In this document: piece after piece, positions 28,665-36,746 of the stretch
Layout of the letters: each line of letters starts with the position of its first letter
Position numbering within the stretch: the stretch's first letter is position 1
From: Kocuria sp. p3-SID1428
GTDB lineage: Bacteria > Actinomycetota > Actinomycetes > Actinomycetales > Micrococcaceae
NCBI RefSeq assembly: GCF_025149945.1
Contig: NZ_JALXVH010000015.1
Span: forward strand, 1-53,227
Direction: 5' to 3'
Length of the DNA stretch: 53,227 bases
The notes under the pieces: model-generated
The model's input: the letters and a program-made list of their open reading frames with translations, nothing else
What the model was told of the DNA's origin: nothing
Database searches by the model: none
Position numbers and translations under genes: made by a program

Positions 28665-29132
28665 ATGCTGCGCACCATGTTCACCGGAAAGATCCACCGC
28701 GCGACCGTGACCCACGCGGATCTGCACTACGTGGGCTCCGTGACCGTCGACCTCGATCTGCTCGAGGCCGCCGACATCCTGCCGGGCCAGCTGGTCCAGA
28801 TCGTCGACATCACCAACGGCGCGCGCCTGGAGACCTACACGATCCCCGGCGAGCGCGGCTCGGGTGTGATCGGCATCAACGGGGCGGCCGCCCACCTCGT
28901 GAGCGTGGGCGACCTGGTGATCCTGATGGCCTACGCCCAGATGGACGACCAGGAGGCCCGCACGTACGAGCCGCACGTCGTTCATGTCGATGGCGGAAAC
29001 CGCATCGTGCACCTGGGTCAGGACCCCGCCGAGGCCGTCGTCGGGGACGTGAAGACCCCCGATCATGCCGTGAGCTCCCCGGCAGCGCGCGCCGAGCTGG
29101 ACGAGCGGATCGGCTCGGACGGGCGCGACTGA
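28665..29132 (+). CDS. panD: Aspartate 1-decarboxylase PanD
   Basis: Pyruvoyl enzyme that makes beta-alanine from L-aspartate for pantothenate and coenzyme A. At 155 residues it carries the self-cleavage site Gly24-Ser25 in [13 protein letters not shown], where Ser25 becomes the pyruvoyl group. Also present are [19 protein letters not shown] and the late family block [13 protein letters not shown]. The last 25 residues are a hydrophilic extension beyond the 126-residue E. coli enzyme, as in other actinobacteria. AAAGG precedes the ATG. The AEC permease gene starts 1 nt after the stop codon, so the two may be coupled. Confidence 0.96.
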   Translation: MLRTMFTGKIHRATVTHADLHYVGSVTVDLDLLEAADILPGQLVQIVDITNGARLETYTIPGERGSGVIGINGAAAHLVSVGDLVILMAYAQMDDQEARTYEPHVVHVDGGNRIVHLGQDPAEAVVGDVKTPDHAVSSPAARAELDERIGSDGRD

Positions 29133-29133
29133 G

Positions 29134-30201
29134 TTGGCCGGGGTCCTCGCGGGATTCGCGGTCATCTGGATCATCATCCTGGTGGGCGCCGTCGTCTCCC
29201 GCGCGGGCGTCCTGGGCGATGCCGGGCAGCGTTCCCTGAGCGCGTTCTCCTTCTGGGTGGCCTCGCCCTGCCTGCTCTTCCTCACGGTCTCCGGAGCGGA
29301 TGTCTCCCAGATCTTCTCCGCCCCGCTACTCGTGGCGCTGGTCTCCGCCTGGGCCACCGCCTCGCTGTGGTGGGCCTTCGCCTTCGCCCGTCGCAGCCTG
29401 CGCCGACGCGACGAGCGCGACCGGGCGGCGGCGTCCGCACCTCGGAGCCCCGAGGCGACGGAGGCGCACGCTGCCGATCCCCAGGACGCACCCATAGAGC
29501 GCGCGGAGACCGTCGAGCACCGCGGGGCGCAGGGCGGGCGCGACCGGCTGGGCTCCGTGATCATGTCTGGGCAGTCCGCCTCGATGGTCAACTCGGCCAA
29601 CCTGGGCATCCCGCTGACGACCTTCGTGCTGGGCGACGCCTCCGCCGTGGTGCCCGTGATCCTGTTCCAGCTGGCCATCTACACGCCCATCTACCTCGCC
29701 CTCATGGACATCGCGGTGCTCGGGCGCCGCCCGAACCCGCTGTCGCTGCTGCGCTCGGTGGCCACGAATCCCATGATCCTGGGCTCGCTGCTCGGCGTGG
29801 TCTTCTCGGCCACCGGCTGGCAGCTGCCGACCGTGGCCCACCAGCCGATCGAGCTGATCTCCGGGGCGGCGATCCCTTGCATGCTCGCCGCGTTCGGGAT
29901 GTCACTGGTCTCCCACCGCCCGCTGCAGGGCACACGCGCCCACCGCTGGGAGGTCGCGCTGCTCTCCGCGCTGAAGCTGATCGTCCAGCCCGTCCTGGCC
30001 TGGCTGTTCGGCCTCGCCCTGGGCCTGGACGGCGCCATGCTCTACGGCGTTGTCCTCATGGCCGCGCTGCCCACCGCCCAGAACGTCTATGTGGCAGCCG
30101 TGCGCTATCGCAGCGCCGAGGCGGTCACCCGCGATGTGGTGCTCGTGACCTCCGTGGCCGCCATGGGGACCATGGCCGTCGTGGCCCTGCTGCTCGCCTG
30201 A
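29134..30201 (+). CDS. AEC-family permease (auxin efflux carrier-like)
   Basis: Ten-span membrane transporter of the AEC family, 355 residues. Typical features are the N-terminal [21 protein letters not shown], the mid-protein [19 protein letters not shown], and the C-terminal [15 protein letters not shown] hydrophilic insert of about 50 residues (about 88-137, rich in Arg, Ala and Glu) lies in the cytoplasmic loop after the third span. The substrate is unknown; relatives move organic acids. The start is the TTG at 29134, one nt after the panD stop. This is reasonable for a coupled gene but not proven. Confidence 0.85.
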   Translation: MAGVLAGFAVIWIIILVGAVVSRAGVLGDAGQRSLSAFSFWVASPCLLFLTVSGADVSQIFSAPLLVALVSAWATASLWWAFAFARRSLRRRDERDRAAASAPRSPEATEAHAADPQDAPIERAETVEHRGAQGGRDRLGSVIMSGQSASMVNSANLGIPLTTFVLGDASAVVPVILFQLAIYTPIYLALMDIAVLGRRPNPLSLLRSVATNPMILGSLLGVVFSATGWQLPTVAHQPIELISGAAIPCMLAAFGMSLVSHRPLQGTRAHRWEVALLSALKLIVQPVLAWLFGLALGLDGAMLYGVVLMAALPTAQNVYVAAVRYRSAEAVTRDVVLVTSVAAMGTMAVVALLLA

Positions 30202-30226
30202 GCCGCCCCCGTTCACCTCTCATTTC

Positions 30227-30245
30227 GCGAGCTCCGGGGGCTCGC
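30227..30245 (+). terminator. Possible terminator after the AEC permease gene
   Basis: GCGAGC/GCTCGC, a 6-7 bp stem with a short loop, 25 nt after the stop codon. Confidence 0.45.
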
Positions 30246-30253
30246 CCAGATGA

Positions 30254-30284
30254 TTGTGTGCCAATTCACATCCGGGAGTACTCT
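30254..30284 (+). promoter_or_regulatory. Candidate promoter and operator for the trehalose-type ABC operon
   Basis: TACTCT (30279-30284) could be the -10 box of the lpqY operon. Between it and TTGTGT (30254-30259) sits a small inverted repeat TGTG-N6-CACA (30257-30270), suitable for a sugar-responsive repressor. The 19-nt spacing is longer than ideal, so this is tentative. Confidence 0.35.
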
Positions 30285-30350
30285 GGGGCGTCGAGGTGCC
30301 CGCCGTGTCCACGGTGCGCCTCGCACGAATCGAGCACACGGAGGACCCTC

Positions 30351-31649
30351 GTGAGAGCAGAGCACCATCGGCGACGACTGCGCACCGCAGCGCTCGCCTC
30401 GATCGGAGCACTGATGCTGGCGGGCTGCGCATCTGATGATGACGGCCCCGCCGAGCTGACGTGGTACATCAATCCCGACAACGGCGGCCAGGCCACCATC
30501 GCCGAGCAGTGCTCCGCGGACTCCGGAGGGGCCTACACCATCAAGACCTCACTGCTGCCGCGCGATGCCGCCACGCAGCGCGAGCAGCTGGCCCGCCGCC
30601 TGGCCGCCGGCGACAAGTCCATGGACATCATGTCCCTGGACCCGCCCTTCATCCCCGAGCTGGCCGAGCCGGGCTTCCTGGCCGCACCGCCGCAGGAGCT
30701 CGTGGACTCTGCCACGGCGGACACCCTCGAGGGCGCCAAGACGGGCGCCCAGTGGAACGGCGAGTACGTCTCCGTCCCCTTCTGGGCCAACACGCAGCTG
30801 CTGTGGTACCGCAAGTCCGTGGCCGAGGCCGCCGGGCTGGACATGTCGCAGCCCGTCACGTGGGACCAGATCATCACCGCCGCAGGCGAGCAGGACAAGT
30901 ACCTGGGAGTGCAGGGCGTGCGGGGCGAGTCCATGACCGTGTGGGTCAACAGCCTCGTGGAGTCCGCCGGCGGCTCGATCGTGGAGGGCGACCCCGCCTC
31001 GGTCGACACCCTCCAGCTCGCACTCGACACCGACGAGGGCCGCAAGGCCGCCGACATCGTCGGCACGATCGGGCAGGAGGGCCTGGGCGGTCCGGGCATC
31101 GACACCCAGGACGAGAACGCCTCCATGGAGCAGTTCCGCGGCGAGAAGGGCTCGTTCATGGTGAACTGGCCGTTCATCTACTCGGCCACCCAGGGTGCGG
31201 TCGAGGAGGGCGCGGTCGAGCAGTCCGTGCTGGACGACATCGCCTGGACCACCTGGCCGCGCGTGGACGCGGACACCCCGTCCGCTCCCCCGCTGGGCGG
31301 CATCAATCTGGGTGTGGGCTCCAGCTCCGAGCAACAGGATCTGGCCTGGGAGGCCGTCGAGTGCATCTCGGATCCGGCCAACCAGGCGCAGTACATGGTC
31401 TCCGACGGCAACCCAGCCTCCTCCTCGAGCGCCTACGAGGACAAGACCGTGCAGGAGGCCTACCCCATGTACGAGGCCATCCGCGAGTCCCTGGACGACG
31501 CCGCACCGCGCCCGCAGACCCCGTACTACAACGAGATCTCCTCCGGCATCCAGCAGGAGTGGACCCCGATCCATGAGGTCACCGAGAGCACGCCTGCGAA
31601 CTCGCAGGAGTTCATCGAGTCCGTCCTGAAGGGAGAGTCGCTGCTGTGA
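30351..31649 (+). CDS. lpqY: LpqY-like trehalose-binding lipoprotein
   Basis: Extracytoplasmic solute-binding lipoprotein of an ABC importer, 432 residues. The signal peptide has an Arg-rich start and the lipobox LAGC (23-26; Cys26 lipidated). Segments such as LPRDAATQREQLARRLAAGD, DIMSLDPPF, NTQLLWYRK, GGSIVEGD, VNWPFIYSATQ and LGGINLGVG follow the pattern of mycobacterial LpqY, which binds trehalose. With sugA-sugB-sugC in the same order downstream, the trehalose assignment is likely but remains inference. The GTG at 30351 has GGAGG 6 nt upstream. Its stop overlaps the sugA start (GTGA). Confidence 0.88.
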   Translation: MRAEHHRRRLRTAALASIGALMLAGCASDDDGPAELTWYINPDNGGQATIAEQCSADSGGAYTIKTSLLPRDAATQREQLARRLAAGDKSMDIMSLDPPFIPELAEPGFLAAPPQELVDSATADTLEGAKTGAQWNGEYVSVPFWANTQLLWYRKSVAEAAGLDMSQPVTWDQIITAAGEQDKYLGVQGVRGESMTVWVNSLVESAGGSIVEGDPASVDTLQLALDTDEGRKAADIVGTIGQEGLGGPGIDTQDENASMEQFRGEKGSFMVNWPFIYSATQGAVEEGAVEQSVLDDIAWTTWPRVDADTPSAPPLGGINLGVGSSSEQQDLAWEAVECISDPANQAQYMVSDGNPASSSSAYEDKTVQEAYPMYEAIRESLDDAAPRPQTPYYNEISSGIQQEWTPIHEVTESTPANSQEFIESVLKGESLL

Positions 31650-32584
31650 GCACCTCGACTCAGGGCCGTCATCGGCCCGATGCCGCTCCGGTCTCCGACC
31701 GGCTGAAGTCCGAGCGCCGCCTCGGCTGGCTGCTGGCCGGTCCGGCCTTCGCGGTCATGCTGCTGGTGACCATGTACCCCATCCTCCAGGCGCTGTTCGA
31801 CTCACTGTTCTCCTACCGCCTCACGGCTCCGAGGGACCGCGAGTTCATCGGCCTGCAGAACTACTGGACGGTCCTCACCGACGGCGTGTTCTGGAAGGAC
31901 CTGGGCATCACGATGCTCATCACCCTCGTGACCGTGGCCGTGGAGCTCGTGCTCGGCTTCGCCCTGGCGCTGGTCATGCACTCGGCGATCAAACAGCTGC
32001 GCGGCCTGCTGCGCACCGTGATCCTGGTGCCCTACGGCATCATCACCGTCGTGTCGGCCTTCGCCTGGTTCTACGCCTTCGACATCAACACCGGCTACGT
32101 CAACGACTGGTTCTCCTGGCTGCCGGTCATCGGCCCGGACTTCAACTGGTTCGGCCAGGGCTGGTCCGCGCTGCTGGTGATCATGGCCTCCGAGATCTGG
32201 AAGACCACGCCGTTCATCTCCCTGCTGCTGCTCTCGGGCCTGGCGCAGGTGCCGAACGAGCTCGGCGAGGCCGCCAAGGTCGACGGCGCCGGGTGGTGGG
32301 AGCGCATGGTCAAGGTGACCCTCCCCTCCATGAAGGCCGCCATCATGGTCGCGGTCGTCTTCCGCGCCCTGGACGCCTTCCGCATCTTCGACAACATCTA
32401 CATCATGACCAACGGCCAGTACGGGACCGAGTCGCTGTCGCTGCTGGCCTACCGCACCTCGATCACCCGTCTGGAGATCGGCCTCGGCTCGGCGGTCTCC
32501 GTGATCCTGTTCATCTGCGTCCTGCTGATCGCCCTGGTGGCCATCAAGGGCTTCAAGGTGGACCTCACCGGAAGGAAGGGCTGA
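31646..32584 (+). CDS. sugA: Trehalose-type ABC importer permease SugA
   Basis: First membrane permease of the importer, MalF-like, 312 residues with six spans. The EAA loop contacting the ATPase is visible as ELGEAAKVDGAGWWERMVKVTLPSM. The GTG at 31646 overlaps the lpqY stop codon, so translation is coupled. The next permease starts 4 nt after its stop. The first 30 residues are hydrophilic and cytoplasmic. Confidence 0.92.
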   Translation: MSTSTQGRHRPDAAPVSDRLKSERRLGWLLAGPAFAVMLLVTMYPILQALFDSLFSYRLTAPRDREFIGLQNYWTVLTDGVFWKDLGITMLITLVTVAVELVLGFALALVMHSAIKQLRGLLRTVILVPYGIITVVSAFAWFYAFDINTGYVNDWFSWLPVIGPDFNWFGQGWSALLVIMASEIWKTTPFISLLLLSGLAQVPNELGEAAKVDGAGWWERMVKVTLPSMKAAIMVAVVFRALDAFRIFDNIYIMTNGQYGTESLSLLAYRTSITRLEIGLGSAVSVILFICVLLIALVAIKGFKVDLTGRKG

Positions 32585-32588
32585 CCCC

Positions 32589-33422
32589 ATGACCGGCAAG
32601 CAGAAGCTCGGCTGGGCGGTCATCACCGTCCTCGTCCTCGTGTGGTGCCTCTTCCCGGTGCTCTCGATCCTCATGAACTCGTTCAAGTCCCCCTCGGACC
32701 TGACCTCGGGCGGCTTCGTGCCCTCCGATTTCACGTGGGAGAACTACGAGATGATCTTCGTGGGCTCGGCCCAGGACCTCTTCGTCCCGGCGCTGCGCAA
32801 CTCGATCGGCATCACGCTGATCGCCACGGCGGTCGCCGTGGTGCTGGCGACCCTGTGCGCCTACGCCATCGCCCGCCTGGACTTCCGCGGCAAGTCGCTG
32901 ATCCTCACGACCTCCCTCATGGTCTCCATGTTCCCCGTCGTCTCGATCGTGACCCCACTGTTCAACATGTGGCGCCAGATCGGGCTCTACGACACCTGGC
33001 TGGGCCTGATCCTGCCGTACCTGTCGCTGACCCTGCCGATCTCCATCTGGACGCTGGCGGCCTACTTCCAGCAGATCCCGTGGGACCTGGACTCCGCGGC
33101 CCAGGTCGACGGCGCCACGACCCTGCAGTCCTTCCGCAAGGTGATCGTGCCCATGGTGACCCCGGGCATCTTCACGACCGCGATCATCGCGTTCTTCATC
33201 GCCTGGAACGACTTCGTGTTCGGCATCGGCCTGACCTCGACGTCGGCGGCCCGCCCCGTGCCGGCCGCGCTGGGCTTCTTCACCGGCGCCTCGCAGTTCG
33301 AGGATCCCGCCGGAGCCATCTCCGCCGCCGCGATCGTGGTCACCATCCCGGTGGTCCTGCTGGTGCTGCTGTTCCAGCGCCAGATCGTCTCCGGCCTGAC
33401 CCAGGGCGCCGTCAAGGGCTGA
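32589..33422 (+). CDS. sugB: Trehalose-type ABC importer permease SugB
   Basis: Second membrane permease, MalG-like, 277 residues with six spans. The EAA loop reads SAAQVDGATTLQSFRKVIVPM, and the end VSGLTQGAVKG is the usual MalG-type C-terminus. A GGAAGGAAGG tract lies at the end of sugA as the ribosome-binding site. The ATPase gene follows after 55 nt. Confidence 0.93.
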   Translation: MTGKQKLGWAVITVLVLVWCLFPVLSILMNSFKSPSDLTSGGFVPSDFTWENYEMIFVGSAQDLFVPALRNSIGITLIATAVAVVLATLCAYAIARLDFRGKSLILTTSLMVSMFPVVSIVTPLFNMWRQIGLYDTWLGLILPYLSLTLPISIWTLAAYFQQIPWDLDSAAQVDGATTLQSFRKVIVPMVTPGIFTTAIIAFFIAWNDFVFGIGLTSTSAARPVPAALGFFTGASQFEDPAGAISAAAIVVTIPVVLLVLLFQRQIVSGLTQGAVKG

Positions 33423-33477
33423 TCGCCCGCCACGGCCCCGAACCCACACTTCCTCCCCACGAGAGGCGCACAGCACC

Positions 33478-34737
33478 ATGGCATCCATCACGATGAACAA
33501 CCTGATCAAGAAGTATGACGACGGCTTCCCCGCCATCAAGGGAGTCAGCATCGATGTCGCCGACGGCGAGTTCCTGATCCTCGTCGGCCCGTCCGGCTGC
33601 GGAAAGTCCACCCTCCTGCGCATGGTCGTGGGTCTGGAGGACATCACCGACGGCGAGCTGCGGATCGACGGGACCCGCGTCAACGAGAAGCAGCCACGAG
33701 AGCGCAACCTCTCGATGGTCTTCCAGAACTACGCCCTGTACCCGTTCCTGACCGTGTACGAGAACATCGCGTTCCCGCTGCGCCTGGCCAAGGGCTCGGA
33801 CAAGCTCTCCGAGGACCAGATCGACGCCAAGGTCCGCGAGGCCTCGCGCCTGCTGGATCTCGACGATCACCTGGAGCGCAAGCCCGGCAACCTCTCGGGC
33901 GGCCAGCGCCAGCGCGTGGCCATGGGCCGTGCGATCGTGCGCGAGGCCGACGCCTTCCTGTTCGACGAGCCGCTGTCCAACCTGGACGCCAAGCTGCGCG
34001 GGCAGATGCGCACCGAGATCGCGCAGCTGCAGCGCCGTCTGGGCATCACCTCGCTGTACGTGACCCACGATCAGACCGAGGCCATGACCCTGGGCGACCG
34101 CGTGGCCGTGCTGAAGAAGGGCGAGCTGCAGCAGATCGCCTCTCCGCGCGAGCTCTACGAGCAGCCCGTCAACCTGTTCGTGGCCGGGTTCATCGGCGCC
34201 CCGTCGATGAACTTCCTGCCGGCCCATCGCAACGGCGACGTCTTCGTGACGCCGCTGGGCGAGATCCCGGTCCCGGCCCACGCCCAGGGCCGTCTGGACT
34301 CGGCCGGCGAGCTGCTCGTGCTGGGCGTGCGCCCGGAGCACTTCGCGGATGCCCGCGACGTCGCCGACACCCCGTGGTCGGCCAAGGGCGCCACGTTCGA
34401 CGCCGAGCTCTCGCACACGGAGTGGCTGGGCAACCAGCAGTACGGCTACGTGCAGTTCGAGCAGGACCGGGACGTCAAGGACAAGCTCGACGAGCTCGCC
34501 CGCGACCTGGACGCCGATGAGATGCCCGCCCAGGTGGTCGTCGAGCTGCCCGCCAGCTCGCGCGTGCGCGGCGGCTCGCAGGCCAGGCTGTGGCTGAACA
34601 CCGCCAAGATGCACGTCTTCGACCCGCAGACCGGCGAGAACCTCACCCGCGACGAGGAGGCAGGCGCCGAGCTGACCCGCGAGGCCAATGAGGAGCGCAA
34701 GGCCGACATCGAGCGGATGCGCAGCCAGGACGCCTGA
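33478..34737 (+). CDS. sugC: Trehalose-type ABC importer ATPase SugC (MalK/UgpC family)
   Basis: ATPase of the sugar importer, 419 residues. Walker A GPSGCGKST (37-45), Q-loop VFQNYALYP, signature LSGGQRQR, Walker B LFDEPLSNLD and the H-loop VTHDQTEA are all present. A C-terminal TOBE-type regulatory domain (from about 235) runs into a charged helical tail of about 25 residues. GAGAGG precedes the ATG. It is the last gene of the lpqY-sugABC unit, closed by a very strong terminator. Such ATPases can serve more than one sugar porter. Confidence 0.94.
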   Translation: MASITMNNLIKKYDDGFPAIKGVSIDVADGEFLILVGPSGCGKSTLLRMVVGLEDITDGELRIDGTRVNEKQPRERNLSMVFQNYALYPFLTVYENIAFPLRLAKGSDKLSEDQIDAKVREASRLLDLDDHLERKPGNLSGGQRQRVAMGRAIVREADAFLFDEPLSNLDAKLRGQMRTEIAQLQRRLGITSLYVTHDQTEAMTLGDRVAVLKKGELQQIASPRELYEQPVNLFVAGFIGAPSMNFLPAHRNGDVFVTPLGEIPVPAHAQGRLDSAGELLVLGVRPEHFADARDVADTPWSAKGATFDAELSHTEWLGNQQYGYVQFEQDRDVKDKLDELARDLDADEMPAQVVVELPASSRVRGGSQARLWLNTAKMHVFDPQTGENLTRDEEAGAELTREANEERKADIERMRSQDA

Positions 34738-34752
34738 TCCGCCCTCCGGCAT

Positions 34753-34801
34753 GACGACAGCGGCCGGTCCTCCCCTCCTGGGAGGACCGGCCGCTGTCGT
34801 C
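34753..34801 (+). terminator. Strong terminator after sugC
   Basis: A perfect 22-bp inverted repeat (34753-34774 with 34780-34801) with a 5-nt loop, 15 nt beyond the stop codon. It can also serve the convergent gene that ends at 34874. Confidence 0.9.
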
Positions 34802-34873
34802 GTGGCAGGTCGCCGGCCGGTGCTCCGACGGCCCAGCGGTGCCGACACTCGGCGCCCCGGCTGGACCGGGTGC

Positions 34874-35536
34874 TCAGCCCTGGTGCCAGGCCATCCACAC
34901 CAGCAGCAGGACCGCGGCGATCGCAGCCAGCCCCGTGAGCAGCGGACGCAGCCAGGGCAGGCGCATGAAGGGGCCCACGAGCCGCGGCCAGGTCTTCGCC
35001 ATGTGCGCGGGGCTGGCCTGGGCGAAGCGCTCGGTCTTCACCCCCAGGTGCTCCGTGAGGCGGTCGATGGACTTCCGGTCCCAGATCGTGCCGTCCATGC
35101 GGAACAGGCGCCGACCGGCCTCGTCTGCGACCCAGAGGTAGGGCCGTGCCACGCCGCGGCGGCGCCGGTGCCCGTCGGCGCCGGTGCGCGCTGGGCGGCG
35201 CAGGGACTCCACGACCACCAGCCGCTCGATCTTCGCCCGCTCCATCGTGTGGAAGCCGATCGTGCGGGAGCCGAGCACGTGGGTGGGCGTGATCGCCACC
35301 GTCACGGGACGCAGCCAGCGCCACGCGCTGAACCCGCAGACCACGATCACCACGGCCAGCACGATGGTCCCCAGCGGCGCCGGGCGGCGCAGCCAGAGCA
35401 CCGTCAGGCACAGCAGGCCGAGCACGAGCGCGGGCAGGCAGGCCAGCAGCCGGCGGCCCATCGAGCCGATGCGGGGGTGCAGCACCCGCTCGACGGTGCC
35501 GTATCTCGCGGGGATCTGCCGGAGGGACTCGGCCAT
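34874..35536 (-). CDS. Membrane protein of unknown function, PH-like core possible
   Basis: I do not recognise this 220-residue protein. It has two adjacent spans near the N-terminus (about 28-46 and 54-74). A basic, soluble middle follows (about 75-185) with strand-like segments PVTVAITPTHVLGSRTIGF and ARPYLWVADEAGRRLFRMDG, reminiscent of bacterial PH-domain membrane proteins. It ends with a C-terminal span (about 196-216). AAGGAG lies upstream of the ATG at 35536. It is divergent from the gene at 35589 with 52 nt between starts, so the two share a control region. Confidence 0.65.
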   Translation of the reverse strand: MAESLRQIPARYGTVERVLHPRIGSMGRRLLACLPALVLGLLCLTVLWLRRPAPLGTIVLAVVIVVCGFSAWRWLRPVTVAITPTHVLGSRTIGFHTMERAKIERLVVVESLRRPARTGADGHRRRRGVARPYLWVADEAGRRLFRMDGTIWDRKSIDRLTEHLGVKTERFAQASPAHMAKTWPRLVGPFMRLPWLRPLLTGLAAIAAVLLLVWMAWHQG

Positions 35537-35588
35537 GCGGTGCGGCTCCTTCGAAGCGCGGACGGTGTCATCGATTAGCGTACGGAGG

Positions 35589-36572
35589 ATGGATCAGAAC
35601 ACGGCTGTGCGCAGGGCGATCGGCATGTGGCTGATCCTGCTCGTACTGGCCATGGTCGCCGCGTGGCTGACGATCTCGCTGGTCAACAAGTACATGTACG
35701 GCCCCGAGACGGATGTCCGCGCGTACTTCGAGAACCTCCAGGACGGCGACGGAGGCCGCGCCCTGGGCCTGCTCAACGCGCAGGTCGACCCCGAGGACGG
35801 CGCCATCCTGCTGGACGGGCAGCCCCTGGCCGCGGCCACCGAGACTCTCGAGGACCTCGAGATCTCGACCGTCTCGCAGGACTCGCAGGAGGCTGTGGTG
35901 CGCGCCGAGTTCACCCTGGACGGGCAGCCGCACGCCTCCGAGTACCGGCTGGTGCCGGTGGACACCCAGTGGGGGTTCTTCACGGTGTGGGGCTTCGAGG
36001 AATCGGTCCTGCCGTCGGTCACCGTGTCCATGCCCGGGGCCACCAGCGCCGATCTCAATGGGGCCTCGGCGGCGCTGCCGGACTCCGAGCAGCGCTTCGC
36101 GGCCTTCCCTCCGGGCGTCTACTCGGCCTCCTACACCTCGCGCTGGGTCGACACCGACCCCGCCTCCGTGGTGCTCACCGATGAGGCGCAGAGCGAGACC
36201 ATCGCGCTGAAGGCCACCCCGTCCGAGGCTCTGGAGACCGAGATCTCCGAGCAGATCGCCGCCGATCTGAGCACCTGCACCGAGCAGAGCAGCCTGTACC
36301 CGAGCGACTGCCCCTTCTCCTACGACTTCGACGGCCGCGTGGACGGAGACGTCGAATGGAGCATCACGCAGCAGCCCGACCCTGCCGTGACGATCGGCGT
36401 GGACGGGGGCCGGGACTGGGCGCTGGGCTCCGCACAGGGCACGGCGGAGGTCTCGTTCACCGCGGTCGATCTGTTCGACGGCTCCACCGAGGAGGTCACC
36501 GAGTCGGTGCCCTTCACCTACACGGCGGATCTGTCGGTCGATGACGACAGCGTGGAGGTCACCCGCCGCTGA
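35589..36572 (+). CDS. Membrane-anchored extracytoplasmic protein of unknown function
   Basis: Unrecognised, 327 residues. One N-terminal span (about 12-31, MWLILLVLAMVAAWLTISLV) anchors a large acidic domain predicted outside the cell. It contains beta-strand-like repeats, DGQPLA and DGQPHAS turns, and two close Cys (STC and SDC, about 10 residues apart) that may form a disulfide. TAGCGT (35576-35581) ends 7 nt before the ATG. A GGAGG directly touches the ATG and is too close to work as a normal ribosome-binding site, so the transcript may be leaderless. The nearest idea is a secreted NTF2-like domain of the DUF4878 kind near the N-terminus, but I cannot confirm it. Confidence 0.65.
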   Translation: MDQNTAVRRAIGMWLILLVLAMVAAWLTISLVNKYMYGPETDVRAYFENLQDGDGGRALGLLNAQVDPEDGAILLDGQPLAAATETLEDLEISTVSQDSQEAVVRAEFTLDGQPHASEYRLVPVDTQWGFFTVWGFEESVLPSVTVSMPGATSADLNGASAALPDSEQRFAAFPPGVYSASYTSRWVDTDPASVVLTDEAQSETIALKATPSEALETEISEQIAADLSTCTEQSSLYPSDCPFSYDFDGRVDGDVEWSITQQPDPAVTIGVDGGRDWALGSAQGTAEVSFTAVDLFDGSTEEVTESVPFTYTADLSVDDDSVEVTRR

Positions 36573-36746
36573 CCCGCATCCCCTCTGCCCCTCCCCCGCA
36601 CCTACGTGCATGCATGCGCTCCAGCGCTCCCACGGCGGGCTGAGGCCTGTAGGCGCCAGGGGATTTCCCGCGCCTGCGTGCCTGCGGGCGCCGCTGCCCA
36701 CCCCTCACGCACGCAAGCACGTCGGCGCGCGAGAGGTCGGGCGGGC

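Noticed and set aside
28423..29239. Open frames on both strands across the tRNA-Gly
   Set aside because: They translate the tRNA and its antisense (the familiar [12 protein letters not shown] artefact), and the plus-strand frame then overlaps panD out of frame.
36573..36746. Possible small gene or terminator between the convergent 35589 gene and the thioredoxin-NHL gene
   Set aside because: No frame with a plausible start and no strong stem; only short GC-rich repeats are seen.
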